A DNA stretch of 64,000 bases from Mytilus edulis (taxonomy: Eukaryota > Mollusca > Bivalvia > Mytilida > Mytilidae): contig NC_092346.1 of the NCBI RefSeq assembly GCF_963676685.1, positions 26,053,133 through 26,117,132 on the forward strand. Direction: 5' to 3'. The notes under the pieces are model-generated. The model searched no databases and was not told the DNA's origin. It worked only from the letters and a program-made list of their open reading frames with translations. This document shows, piece by piece, positions 1 through 11,033 of this stretch; the first letter of the stretch is position 1; each line of letters begins with the position of its first letter. Made by a program: the position numbers and the translations under genes.

Positions 1-297
1 CTTGGGGAGCAATTTGAATGGAGAGAACATAATTTTATTAATAAAACCTCTTCATTCTATACATTCATTGCCAAAGGGAAGCTTGTTTGAATCTAACCAA
101 TTTTACACAGTTCTCAAACGAGAGCTTACTTTAGAAGTATATTTATATTCGGTTATAGCTATATTAGCAGGGTTTGTGGCACCGTTAAAGTCCACAATTC
201 CTCTAGGGTTGATTTTTTTCTTCGGTATAACCTCCATTTACTCAATTGTCTTTGTTATATATATTCTAGTAGTTACATTGATATAGTTTTCGGGGGC

Positions 298-425
298 CTT
301 TATAGTTTGCTGTTCGGTGTGAGCCAATGCTCCGTGTTGGAAACCGTACTTTGGCCTATGATGGTTTACTTTTACGAATAGTGACTTAGATGGAGAGTTT
401 TCTAATTGCCACTCATACCACATCT
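298..425 (+). repeat. Interspersed repeat, 'cggtgtgagcca' family
   Basis: It contains gctgttcggtgtgagcca, ctccgtgttg and the ending actcataccacatct. Related copies lie at 17640-17890, 26050-26245 and 42545-42655, with fragments of the 5' part at 11960-12020 and 38390-38500. The rest of 1-640 shows no convincing exon. Confidence 0.75.
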
Positions 426-641
426 TCTTATATTGTTCTGCTCATTATTAGTCAATGATATGTTCTAATTACTCAAGCATTTTACTTTACAATGACTACA
501 AAGGTGATAAATTTTAGTATATGCAGCCTCCTGTATAGATAACTCCTGTTTCCTTTGAATCTTAAATAACAAATAAGATAAAACAAACATTTACAATATA
601 AAGCAAAGATAGGAAGGAAAATAAAAAAAAAATGTGTGGCG

Positions 642-905
642 CTAATACGCTTCCGTAGATATAGTACTGTCTGTTTTTGTAATATTTTCTTTTCTAGGCA
701 CACATATGGTAAAACAAAAGTTTTGGAAGACGGATCAGTAGGTGGACTGCAAGTTTACATGATATCTACAGACCTAATACGCTTCCGTAGATATAGAACT
801 GTCTGTTTTTGTAATATTTTCTTTTCTAGGCACACATATGGTAAAACAAAAGTTTTGGAAGACGGATCAGTAGGTGGACTGCAAGTTTACATGATATCTA
901 CAGAC
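642..905 (+). repeat. 132-bp tandem duplication over intron end and exon start
   Basis: Bases 642-773 and 774-905 are identical except T665/A797. The unit carries the polypyrimidine tract, the AG acceptor and the first 76 exon bases. The length is a multiple of three and no stop arises, so the frame is open across both copies. Confidence 0.95.
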
Positions 906-1014
906 CTACCTCCAAATGGAACGGTTGTTGTCAAAAAAGGACAAAAGTCTTCTTATTTATTTTTAACTTCCATAGACACTGAAAAGGGTCCAGCACTGAA
1001 TGCGTTCAATAAAG
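830..1014 (+). CDS. PGGHG: PGGHG exon (first visible), with duplicated acceptor
   Basis: The acceptor TTTTCTAG ends at 829 and the donor GTAATG starts at 1015. Incoming phase is 2 and outgoing phase 1. It encodes HTYGKTKVLEDGSV through ALNAFNK. A second copy of the acceptor and of the first 76 exon bases lies 132 bp upstream (698-773) without a donor. Confidence 0.8.
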
Positions 1015-4000
1015 GTAATGTTTCTTTATAAGGCACTTTTATATAGTACTAAACATACTGGCATTCTTATGCATGTAAGTATTTGTTGAAATGAAAATAT
1101 TGTATATTTAAGAAAATTAAATTTACACTCGTAACTAATATTCTACGCCCTGATACTTAAAAAAACTCTAAATTATTACCTTTTATGCACTCCATGTTAA
1201 TGTATAATGATTTTCCTAAGTTGATTGTTTAACCTTTTAGTTTTAGTTTTGTTGTTTCATTTTTATCATCACTTTAAGTGTAGGTTTTCGATCACTTCTC
1301 TATTTAAACCTTTTATTGCATTTGCTCTCGTTTTATCTTTTAAATTCCTAGGTGTTTCTGAGTACTTTAATGATGTACTAGAAGACCAACATATCAAAGC
1401 GTGGAGAAACATTTGGGCCAATGGAAGAGTAGACATAATTGGTGATCCAGAGACTGCCAAAGTAACCTATGCTGCATACTACTACATTATAAGTTCTATC
1501 CCTATTACTAACGATAGCGACTTATCGTTTGTCGGCCTTTCACCAGGAGATCTTGCCCATGGGTCCTATTATAAGGCAAGTATTACCATATCAGAATAAG
1601 GCAAGTATTTATTAGTTAAAAAAATGAAAATAACATGTTATACATTTCATGCGTCCGAAACACTTTTTTAGATTTACCTACTTGAGCACCGCTCAAAGCC
1701 GAATATTTGAAAGCCAAGGAAGTAGAAGAACCTAAACAGCTGAAGAACTTTATAACCAAAAAGGACCTTAAACCTTTATATCAATTTTATTCGGGAAATC
1801 AGTAAATTGAACTGACTCGAATATTTATTTGTTTTAGTATTCAAAAAATATTGCCCGAATAAAAAGAGATTTGCAAAAATTAGCTGGTATTGGTACAACT
1901 GATTTTCAAAAACTACAAGAGAAATAAGTTGCATATGTTTTTATCATTTGACTTGAACTCTTACACATACAATGCTGTGCGATAGCGACTAACGCCTTTC
2001 AACATTGTTTTGTTTTAAGGATTACCAGGGTCATGTATTCTGGGACCAAGAAACTTGGATGTACCCTCCTATACAAGTTCTACACTCTGATTTCGGTAAA
2101 ACATTGCTGAAATCTAGAATACGGACGCTTGATTCGGCTAAACAATTAGCCAAGCAAAAAGGATATAAAGGTGTTATGTATCCATGGGAAAGTGCATACA
2201 CAGGTAAGTCAATCACAATATTTCGTATTTAGAGAACACTGTCAGTTTTTTGTCAGCTTATGTGAATATTAATGGAGGAACTAAAAAATGGAAACCAATA
2301 ATGTATACAAGTCTTGAAGAGGAGTTCAAGCAAAAAAAGTCCCGTCAGTTGCCGACTACAATATTGACAGATTTGTTTTAATAAAATGCACTTTACTTTT
2401 TTTTTAATTATAGATGATCAATTTTATATTCAGATTTTGTCCGTTTAAAAATCATTCTCTTCGATAAAAAGCACACAATTCAATATAATAATGTACATTT
2501 TAATAAAAAAAAAAAAACATTCCTTTATAGGGTTTGAAACGTCACCATCAGACGAAACAGCAGACTATGAACATCATATTACAGGAGACATATCTCAGGC
2601 TTTCTATTTCTATCTGACAATGACGAATGATACAGATTTTATGACTGCAGGAAGAGGATCTGAAGTCATAAACAGTATAGCCGATTTCTGGGAATCACGG
2701 GTGACTCTAGACAAAGATACTGGTCTCTACCATATAAACGGTACTATCATAGATTTTTGTTTATATTGTTTCAAAAGTAGAACTACTAAGTCAGATGTAA
2801 TTTTGAATTTTAAATTCATGCAACCAATTTTGGAAGTTTACTGAAAAAAAATTGAAAGATTAAGAGATAGTATTCCACTGGACACGTGATTCCCAAATCA
2901 CGGCAGAATTTGGCAAAACCTTCTTTATGATGGAAATAACGTACCTGTACTTCTCAATGTAAATGGATAAACATGGGTATAAAAATTGTCTAAGTAGCAA
3001 AAAGAAAAAAGAAGAAAGAACCAAGTTTGTCGATACTATAAACAAACTGCTTGTGTGCATTTTTCATTTTTTTTAGTTTATAAGAGCAAATTCACATTAT
3101 TTATTTACATAGAAGTATTGGCGATTCAAAAAAATGACCTAATGTGCTGTTCCGGTTTGTAAGTCAACCGAAAATGCCGTCAACAGTGTTGTTGGTTGAA
3201 ATATTACAAGAAGCGCACGAAATACTGGAAATACAATTTTTTGAGTCTAAAATTTATGGTCAAGAAAGAAAAAAAAAGTTATGCAGGCTTTTTCTTTTTG
3301 TAGGTGTAATGCCACCTGATGAGTATCACTGGCCAGTTAATGATTCTGCGTACACAAACTATGTTGCTAAAATCAGTTTAGAGGCGCCATACAAAATCCT
3401 ATCTACACAACCAAAGAATAGCTATCAAAATATTGCTGACAATCTATTCATTCCATTTAACAATACGGGACAGTGGCATCCAGAATATGACAGTTATACA
3501 GAAGGTATACGTTTTGAGTTTATAGCAAAATTGATTAAGATATCATGCCTCGAGTGTAATTTCAAAATTGTATTGTATTGTAAACTACCACTGGGTCAAT
3601 AAATCCTTTCCAGGCTTTGGCTATACTTTGTAGTCTTTTATGGTTTACAGCTGTTCGTCTTCTTTATAAGCTTTAGATTTTCAAATATTTTGGCCTCCAG
3701 TATCATTGAAGAGACATTTTTTGTCGAAATGTGCATCTGGTGAAGAACAATTGGTACCGTTAATGTTATTGTAGCAATAATTCATTTTTTGAAGGACCAA
3801 TATTTCCATTTCTGGTATTATTGATCAAGTGGTTGGTTTTCACGGGATGTTTCTCCTTATCACTATTTCCAACACTACTTATTTGTCAAATTTGCTTTTA
3901 CATATTTTTTATGGAACCTAGCGAATAATGCTGCAAATTTATCTTCATCATCCATCTTTTTTGTATGCCCCACCTACGATAGTAGAGGGGCATTATGTTT

Positions 4001-6016
4001 TCTGGTTATGTGGGGTATCCGTGTACTATGGACACATTATTGTTTATTGTTGTTTTGTAAATTGTAGATGTCATTGTGAAACAAGCTGATGTTATTTTGT
4101 TGGGATATCCTTTAATGATGAATTTATCAAAAGAAGTACGAAGGAACGATCTTCTTCAATACGAAAGGGTAAAAAACGTTATCTTAAATATGTACAATAC
4201 GACCTATATATATTCGGTACTTATACATCCTCGACTTTCAATATTTGGATTTGAGCGCTCCTATTGAGGGTAAATTCAGAAAAGGGTTTCGGATACATGA
4301 ATATAGAACGTGTTGTTTTCATTTCTTTAGTAGTAATTTTACCATTTTCTTTTAAATTGACTTCAAAATTAAATTTATTGTCTTTATTTTATACAGGAAT
4401 GCATCTTGGCGGATTGTTGGCATGTACTACTTGTACATCAATGATACAAAACAAATAAAGTGAAAGTGAATATACATACAGGTGTTGCGAACTATACAAT
4501 TAACGAGCCTGTTTTCGCATTGGAGTTGTTTGCTATGAACTTCTTATTAATTAAGAGTTCATGCATAAATAATATTCTTGTCAGTGTAACTTTTGAATTT
4601 TATGTATACAGTTCTTTAAAACCAACGAATTAACTAGGCGGAGAAAACACTCTGAGTCTCAAACATACTAACACTCAACACTAATAAGACAATTACTATC
4701 CACACTGATCTGTGTCCACACTTTATAATTTTACAATATGTATTATTTTCAATTTCTAGACTTAAAGTTTGGTTTTATTAAATAGGACTTTAACATATTT
4801 TCATCCTCAGCCAAATTATTTTAAGAAACAGATTATCATATTGTTATAAATAATCATGATAATAGTACTATGTGTATTCAGTAGACAAACAATTTTAATC
4901 TGTCAAGGTTACACCTGGAGGACCAGCGATGACTTGGGGTATGTTTGCTATCGGATGGCTGGAACTTAATCAGTTGGATAAGGCAAATGCCTTATTTGCT
5001 AGACAATTCGACAATGTTAGAGAACCATTTTATGTAAGTGTAACGATAGTTGTAATAGAGATGGTATAAATAGTTCAAGTTCAAGAGAAGATTAAAGTCA
5101 GTGGAAGTGGATCTAGTTTTGGAAAAAAAAAGAACCAAGGTCAAAAATTGAATCAATTTTGGAAGAAAAAATTACCAAGGTCAAAAAAGAGATCAGTTTT
5201 GGAAGAAAAAACTACCAAGGTCAAACATGAATTCAAAGATACATGCTTTCAACAAGATAAAGCATGGACACACTACTTATCCCTTTCAAAACGCATGAGT
5301 TCGTCTACTTTTGTTTTGGGGTTCAAATAAGCAAATTGTTAGTGTCTTTTATATACAATGCACCTTTTCTTTTCATAGATTTTTTTTTAATTAAATTTTT
5401 CCATGTTTTTTTTCTTCCTATAATCTATTTCCGTTTTTTTTTTTTGAGAAACATACTTTTTAATTCCGTGAAAACATTTATTAACGCATAAAAGAAGGAT
5501 TAACTTATTTACCGAAATAGCAGAACAGCTGAATTAGGTCATATGGACTGTATATCTCATTATGTTGATACTCCTTATTTGGTAATTTGTCTTTGATATC
5601 ATTTAAAAATTAAATTCATATTTATGACTTTTTTCATAATCTTTTTCCTTGCCTTTTTTAAGACATGGTCAGAGAATGCACATGGTCCTGGTGCACACAA
5701 TTTCATCACTGGAATGGGAGGTTACCTACAATCTGTACTCTTTGGATATGGTGGACTCAGGGTATATGATGATAAATTGACGATTAATGGTGCGCTTCCT
5801 TTGACCGCTACTTATATGAAAATCATAGGCATCGATTATCTTGGAGGAAGTTTGAACTTACTTTTTTCCAAATCATTATTGTATATCACGTTAACAAAGA
5901 AAGCGATGACGACTTTAAAATGTGAAGATGAATCGACCGGGTATAGTATTCCGTTGTCACTTGGAATTCCATTAACATATAAGCTTAGTACAACAATTTC
6001 TGTAAGCCCAGCTTAG
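830..6016 (+). CDS. PGGHG: Protein-glucosylgalactosylhydroxylysine glucosidase (GH65, acid trehalase-like), 5'-partial gene
   Basis: The family removes glucose from the Glc-Gal-hydroxylysine unit of collagen. Eight exons join in phase: 830-1014, 1352-1575, 2020-2203, 2531-2740, 3304-3504, 4068-4168, 4908-5033 and 5663-6016, ending in TAG. The three residues reported as catalytic in the human enzyme all have counterparts: the Asp of FWDQETW (exon from 2020), the Glu of PPDEYH (exon from 3304) and the Glu of TWSENAHGPGA (exon from 5663). Other family signatures are RIRTLDSA, VKQADVILLGYP, PAMTWGMF and NFITGMGGYLQ. The N-terminal third (about 150-200 residues, judged by the human protein) is not found in bases 1-829, so the 5' exons lie before the window. 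Oddities are a 132-bp tandem duplication across the first visible acceptor and a GC donor at 1576. The family call is firm; the substrate is inferred from the family. Confidence 0.9.
1352..1575 (+). CDS. PGGHG: PGGHG exon, ends at a GC donor
   Basis: It encodes VSEYFNDVLEDQHIKAW through GLSPGDLAHGSYYK. The acceptor is TTCCTAG. The exon must end at AAG before GCAAGT, because the frame joins exactly to DYQGHVFWDQ and no in-frame GT donor fits. Confidence 0.85.
2020..2203 (+). CDS. PGGHG: PGGHG exon with catalytic Asp region
   Basis: It encodes DYQGHVFWDQETWMYPP through YPWESAYTG. The acceptor is TGTTTTAAG and the donor CAG/GTAAGT. FWDQ corresponds to the human motif with catalytic Asp. Confidence 0.9.
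2531..2740 (+). CDS. PGGHG: PGGHG exon
   Basis: It encodes GFETSPSDETADYEHHITG through GLYHING in the (alpha/alpha)6-barrel region. The acceptor is CCTTTATAG; phase 1 on both sides. Confidence 0.88.
3304..3504 (+). CDS. PGGHG: PGGHG exon with catalytic Glu (PPDEYH)
   Basis: It encodes GVMPPDEYHWPVNDSAYTN through WHPEYDSYTE. The acceptor is TTTTTGTAG and the donor GTATAC. DEYH holds the counterpart of the human catalytic acid. Confidence 0.9.
3967..4050 (+). repeat. Interspersed repeat, 'cctacgatagtagagg' family
   Basis: It shares cccacctacgatagtaga, gggcattatgttttctgg and a final tggacacatt with the longer copy at 51609-52085. It lies in the PGGHG intron before the exon at 4068. Confidence 0.75.
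4068..4168 (+). CDS. PGGHG: PGGHG exon
   Basis: It encodes VIVKQADVILLGYPLMM through LLQYER. The acceptor is AATTGTAG and the donor GTAAAA; phase 1 in, phase 0 out. Confidence 0.88.
4908..5033 (+). CDS. PGGHG: PGGHG exon
   Basis: It is 42 codons in phase 0: VTPGGPAMTWGMFAIGW through FDNVREPFY. It is too short to stand out as an ORF. The donor is TAT/GTAAGT. Confidence 0.88.
5114..5233 (+). repeat. 40-bp minisatellite, three copies
   Basis: The units begin 'agttttgg/aattttgg' at about 5114, 5154 and 5194, and each contains accaaggtcaaa. The array sits in the last PGGHG intron. Confidence 0.75.
5663..6016 (+). CDS. PGGHG: PGGHG terminal exon with second catalytic Glu
   Basis: It begins TWSENAHGPGAHNFITGMGG after acceptor TTTTTTAAG and runs to TAG at 6014-6016. 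The Glu in WSEN matches the human catalytic residue. The protein ends soon after the barrel, in a short beta-rich tail, and lacks the long C-terminal tail of the human protein. Confidence 0.9.
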   Translation, partial: TWSENAHGPGAHNFITGMGGYLQSVLFGYGGLRVYDDKLTINGALPLTATYMKIIGIDYLGGSLNLLFSKSLLYITLTKKAMTTLKCEDESTGYSIPLSLGIPLTYKLSTTISVSPA

Positions 6017-7375
6017 AATTTAATTCGTTTATATACTAGTATATTGTAATTGTCAGACAAAAATATCGGTATCATAAGAAATATGTAGAGTTTTTGTTGT
6101 TAAAATGTATTTATTTAAATCCATACCAAATGCTTTTTTAAGTATTCATATTTGTAATTGCTTGTTATTTTGTTATTTGGCTTGAAATACAAAGAGGTAT
6201 GGCTACTGTTACTCTGTATTTATTTCATACCAGTGACATTTTTAAAAAGTCATCCAATCTTGACTTAAATTTACAGTAAAACAGCCCATGTTTGTACTTT
6301 ACATTTTTTATCCGAATATGGCTTATTTCCTATCAAATCACCAGCTTGACAGATTTTGATTATCAAAAAAATGTACAATAATTACATCGTTAACTTTAAC
6401 CAAATTATGCTATCATGTATTGATTTTCGTATACAAATTAATTACTTCCTTTTGTTAGCGACGTTTTTAAGAGAATTTTTTTGACAAAAAATATAAAAGT
6501 ATTCTTTTTTGTATCAAAAGCCTTCCGAAACAACATGTAGCACTTTATAGCATTGGGGCTTTATTGAAATATATTTAATTGATGTTGATCCTTGTAGTGT
6601 TACAACCACCGGAGAGATTTATCCTTCCTAATAAATAATAAATGAGCGCAAAGAATGGAACACACTGTGTTGCAAATAATGCTATCCTTTATTTTTGTTC
6701 TCCACAGAATAAACTTCATTTCACCATTCATCAAGTCTCAATATTCAATTACATCAATTCAAGGCCGGGCAAAAGATAACCCTTTGATTTTGTTAAAATG
6801 AGTATATAGCCGTCGAGTGACTTGCATGACGTATCTTATTGCAATTCCTTAATGTGGTTATTTGAGAAATAGTTATAGTTTTAAATACGTTCTATATGGG
6901 TTTCTGCTGAATAAAGATGGAAATTCCCAAAATTGAGATTTTGAAAGGTGCATTCAATAACTACATACACAGCCAGTTTGTTTTTAAACAATCTATGAGA
7001 TTACAAGAGCAGAACAAGTCCTGACTTGCTAAAGGAGAAGAAAAACTTATTTTTACTGATGTACATTTGTCCTTGATTTTAATAGTTATATCGTCCTAAA
7101 GATTGTACCCAAAACATATCTCTAAGTACATCGCATGTGGATAACGATATTTTGATCACTCATGTTCTTCAATGGATAACAAATGTGTCCTGAAGATTAT
7201 TTCTCAATTTGGGTTGAAATGTTTCTGTCGCCAAGCAAGCGACTAACCCATCATTTTGCTCTGGATTCTACCCAGATAAGTAGAAAAATCAGTCAAGGGT
7301 GTACAGATAAGATAGATCTGAAATATATACATAATTCTCAGTTCCCTTACCTGTTTTGACCAAACTATCTCCATC
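6017..7375. other. Intergenic; PGGHG 3' UTR and ERP upstream region
   Basis: AATAAA occurs at 6630-6635 and 6708-6713 and could end the PGGHG transcript. A TATA-like aatatatac at 7322-7330 lies about 50 bp before the ependymin-related start codon. No coding sequence was recognised. Confidence 0.5.
7324..7329 (+). promoter_or_regulatory. Candidate TATA box of the ependymin-related gene
   Basis: The tatata stretch lies 47-52 bp before the ATG at 7376, which leaves room for a short 5' UTR. AT-rich surroundings make this weak. Confidence 0.3.
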
Positions 7376-7439
7376 ATGAAAGTCTTCATTGCCATTTGCT
7401 GTTTGGTGGCTGTGTTTGGGCAGGAGCCACCGCCATGTG
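7376..7439 (+). CDS. Ependymin-related exon 1 (signal peptide)
   Basis: It encodes MKVFIAICCLVAVFGQEPP and PC plus one base, and ends at GTAAGT. Confidence 0.88.
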
Positions 7440-10400
7440 GTAAGTTTTTATTGCATTAATTTTTATAATAAGATATTAAATTGATAAATTTTCCAAAACA
7501 AAACTGTCCCAAAAAAACTGAAACCTCCATTGTCGGGCACACGCAGGGGCCAGGCCAAATAGAGCTGTCCTATGGATTCAAGCCTGTCTGAATCAAAACC
7601 ACATTAAAAATATGACCAATCAACCATCAACGTAAATATCAGTCATTGCTGAGACATTTTGACTTCATTATCTACAATACTAAAATATTCGATTGTATAT
7701 GTATAGTGGCTGTTTTTACTTTACTATTACGTTACGAATCTATTACACCGTCCAACTTTCGAATAACTAATCGTAAAACACATCGTAATCCTTGTTGTAA
7801 AAGTTATTTAGTCACCAGGAAATATGACGAAAAAAAATCACTTTATGACATTGGGAATTTGGTATATGCAATAATGAATTTAATATCCTGAGCATATGTA
7901 CTGTGGAGTAGGGAAATAACTGTTAAAGTTTGTCTTCTAAAAAATATAATACAAGCATTGCGACCACCTTCGCCGACGGAATACAAAACGCATTGCAGTT
8001 CCACAAAACATTAGAATTAAAACCAAAGGCAGAGCCATATGAACCACATTCACTTGCAAATTTCAGAATTTTCAGCACTTGTTTAAAAGGTTGTGAATTC
8101 ATGGTTAATAATGTAATATAAAAGTTGGACATAGCTGTATCGTTTTAGTAAATTTTCTATTTCATAGTATGTGTAGTGTCAGAAAAATTATTGTTATAGT
8201 TATAGTGTCATTTCTCTACAAAACATATTTTTTTATTCGCATTCCAGAATCACCAAAACAATGGGAAGGCCGACGTGTGGCGGTAAGTAGGCAATGAAAT
8301 TACTAATCACAATTTGATAGGGCCTTCTCGTACGTCGTACGTCTTTAAAAACAACAAAAAATACAACTCACCATTAAGTCATATTCTTCTAAAGATAAAA
8401 GGTGGTACAGCTAACAGCAACATAATTATCTGATAAAAACCTTCATATAAGCTTTCCATCACTCCTACTTTTATAGAACACAACAAAAATCATAGTGTCA
8501 TAAAAGACAATATAAAACGGATTCGAAAGGTACCAAAAAGGACATGCAAACTCATAAGTCGGAAATAAACTGACAACGCCATTGGAAAAACAAAACCGAA
8601 AAAGACCAAGAGACAACAGTATACAAAACACAACATAGAAAATCAAAGATTGAGCTTCACGAACCAAACAAAAAACTAGGGTTGCTCTATAAAATAAAGC
8701 CATTTTAAGGATGCTCTATAAAATAAAGCCATTTTAAGGATGCTCTATAAAATAAAGCCATTTTAAGGATGCTCTATAAAATAAAGCCATTTTAAGGATG
8801 CTCTATAAAATAAAGCCATTTTAAGGATGCTCTATAAAATGAAGCCATTTTAAGGATGCTCTATAAAATAAAGCCATTTTAAGGATGCTCTATAAAATAA
8901 AGCCATTTTAAGGATGCTCTATAAAATAAAGCCATTTTAAGGATGCTCTATAAAATAAAGCCATTTTAAGGATGCTCAAATCTCACATAAATCCTCTAAC
9001 AACATATAAATCAAGGTAAATGACTGTAACTCCAATGCCAGAGAAACCGGATGCTTTGACAGAACAGCTTTTCGTATGCAGCCATCACTTGCCATATGGA
9101 TCCGCAGTCAGTTACAAAAGTCTCATCCAAAAAAATGACACATTCAAAAAAATCAAACATATTAAGCTTAATGTATATATGATTCAGAAAGTCAGACGAG
9201 CGTTTCTTCTACATAAGACTCGTAAGTGTTGCTAAAACCAAAGCAGGCGACAAGCAATTCAAAAAAGAGGTATCTTCTATTGTTATTAATACTTAATGTT
9301 CAATATAACTATAATCCAATTTCTGATTTTAATTGTTGTCATTCAAAATCTAATTCAGTATGACAGGTCTAAAATGTTTGAGGAAAGATCAAAGGTCAGC
9401 TACGATGAAACAAACGAAAGAGTGAGGATTATAGAAGAAGTAGAAATTGGTCAGGACAGAGACTACTACGATGTTCTATACCTCCATAACATTGTGAGTA
9501 AATTGGCGAAGACAGAGATATAGTTACTATATTCTTTACATCCATAACATGTTAAGTAAATAAGGACACAGAGATTACGACGATGGTCTATACCTCCACA
9601 AGTAAGAAAATTGATGAAATCGGAGATTACCTAAACGTTCTTCGCCTTTTAAACATTTTAATTAAAATGCTAGAGCATGTACTACTACGATGTTTTATAC
9701 CTTCAAGACATTGTTAGTAAATAATAGGCAACGATAGTAAACTGGTGTTAAAAGTCACCAAGATTATACATTGGTACGCCAGACAACCTTCTATTATTCG
9801 TTTACATAAGACTCATGAATGCTGCTGGAATCAAAATACTTAAAAGGTTTAAATATTGACTTTTTCAGTGCTCTTCAACTTCGTTCTTCTAAGAACGCAG
9901 TCGAAGAGCACTGAAAACCAAACATTCATAAAAGTTGTGCCAAATATGATAAGTACAGTTTCATAAATCTATTCTTATTCAAAAACCTGGATTTTATGTA
10001 ACATTTCATTAGTTTAGATCGAAATTTTGCAAACATTTTGGAGAATGATTTCCAAGAACTGTTTGAAGATAACTAGGGGAAATCAGCAACCGTAGGTATA
10101 CTCGTTAGTATATATAAGTTCATATATAACATATTTACTATTGTCATAAATTTACAGTTTTAAAAATAATGCATTGATATTTTTACAGGGAAAAGAATAC
10201 AGATTAAATTTCAAAACGCGTCAATGTAATGTAACAGAACTGACAAGACCATTTAGACCTTTTGGAGTACCTCCAGGGGCAGAGTTTGAAGGATCTGCAA
10301 CTCTCGGGGTATCAGGTCTACCCGGAGAGTTTATTACCATAGAAAACTTTTCAGGAGATTTAATGCGTGAAAAGGCACGGTACTTTGGTCTTGTTACATC

Positions 10401-11033
10401 CCCTGACTGCTATCCTGTTCAAACCAACTTCATGAGCACCGACACCGGTTTAGTTACCATGTCGTAAGTATTTTTTGTTGACAAATGCTGTATTTTCATT
10501 TAAAGACATACTTTTAGTATTATTAATCCTGTTCCAAGTAATGATTTTTTATGTTTGTATTTGTGTTTAAAAAAAATGGGGATTGTCAATTGAAAAGAAA
10601 AATTTATTTTTACATGTTGATCCACCTAGTTCTTAGTTATGATCTTTAATTTTTGTATTGGCCTTGTTAAATGAAACTAATGGGAGATTGTTCATTAAAA
10701 AAACTTTTTTCATATGGAACACCTTTAAAATCTGAGGTTTAGCGTCCTTATTAAATGGCCCGGGAAAAAGTGTCGAGGAATCGAAGTAAGTTTACACACG
10801 TTAAGTATTATTTACCTCCTAATTGTATGGATTTACATTGGAGCGACTATTAACTTGATTTACTTTTCTTCTATTCCTTATTTTAGTTGTTATTTACTAA
10901 TAAGTTCAAGTAAATCAAACTAAACTGAATTTTGTCTAATAGTATAAATTAACTTTCTTTTAGATTCTATGACATCAACGTTGGAATCACAGATCCAAAT
11001 GTCTTTATTCCACCTCCAGAATGCTTTAAATAA
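7376..11033 (+). CDS. Ependymin-related protein, complete five-exon gene
   Basis: This is a secreted glycoprotein of the ependymin family, often expressed in molluscan mantle, foot or haemolymph; the exact role is unknown. Exons 7376-7439, 8248-8282, 9359-9493, 10189-10463 and 10964-11033 join in phase to give 192 residues. The start MKVFIAICCLVAVFGQ is a classic signal peptide, cleaved near Gln16. The mature part has four family-type cysteines (PPPCESP, TRQCNVT, SPDCYP and the terminal PECFK) and two N-glycosylation sequons (NVT, NFS). Typical ependymin segments are YDRSKMFEERSKVSYDE and GKEYRLNFKTRQCNVT. The 35-bp second exon would be missed without the phase check. AATAAA overlaps the stop codon at 11029-11034, and stronger candidates are at 11138 and 11144. 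Confidence 0.88.
8248..8282 (+). CDS. Ependymin-related micro-exon 2
   Basis: It is 35 bp between TTCCAG and GTAAGT. With the carried G it encodes ESPKQWEGRRVA and restores phase 0. Confidence 0.8.
8500..8680 (-). repeat. Interspersed repeat, 'gttgtcagtttgttt' family, minus copy
   Basis: Read on the minus strand it parallels 11455-11655: ggcgttgtcagtt, ttatgagttt and ccttttggtaccttt appear in the same order. It lies just before the 29-bp array. Confidence 0.7.
8681..8977 (+). repeat. 29-bp minisatellite, ten copies plus a partial one
   Basis: Units start at 8681, 8710, 8739 and so on every 29 bp to 8942, with a seven-base partial unit at 8971. The only differences are gt for ga at the first unit start and one A-to-G in the unit at 8826. 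The unit includes gctctataaaataaagcc. It lies in ependymin-related intron 2. Confidence 0.97.
9180..9240 (+). repeat. Fragment of the 'cgcgtttcgtctac' repeat family
   Basis: It reads cagacgagcgtttcttct and acataagactcgtaagtg, a diverged version of the block at 35110-35165. Confidence 0.6.
9359..9493 (+). CDS. Ependymin-related exon 3
   Basis: It is 45 codons, YDRSKMFEERSKVSYDE through YYDVLYLHNI, between ATTCAG and GTGAGT, in phase 0. Confidence 0.88.
9765..9990 (+). repeat. Diverged copy of the 'cgcgtttcgtctac' family with a hairpin
   Basis: It contains ttggtacgccagac, acataagactcatgaatg and aaaagttgtgccaaat. Bases 9863-9918 form an imperfect hairpin with arms cagtgctcttcaact and tcgaagagcactg. 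Confidence 0.65.
10189..10463 (+). CDS. Ependymin-related exon 4
   Basis: It encodes GKEYRLNFKTRQCNVTEL through TDTGLVTM plus two bases. It contains the proline-rich FRPFGVPPGA loop and the conserved SPDCYPV. Confidence 0.9.
10964..11033 (+). CDS. Ependymin-related exon 5
   Basis: It encodes FYDINVGITDPNVFIPPPE and CFK, then TAA. The acceptor is TTTCTTTTAG. Confidence 0.88.

Noticed and set aside
2-286. 94-codon open frame at the window start
   Set aside because: It has no similarity to the missing PGGHG N-terminus, is hydrophobic and AT-driven, and runs towards a dispersed repeat at 298.
8681-8977. Regular 29-bp repeats as a possible CRISPR array
   Set aside because: The units are directly joined without spacers and the genome is eukaryotic, so it is a minisatellite.
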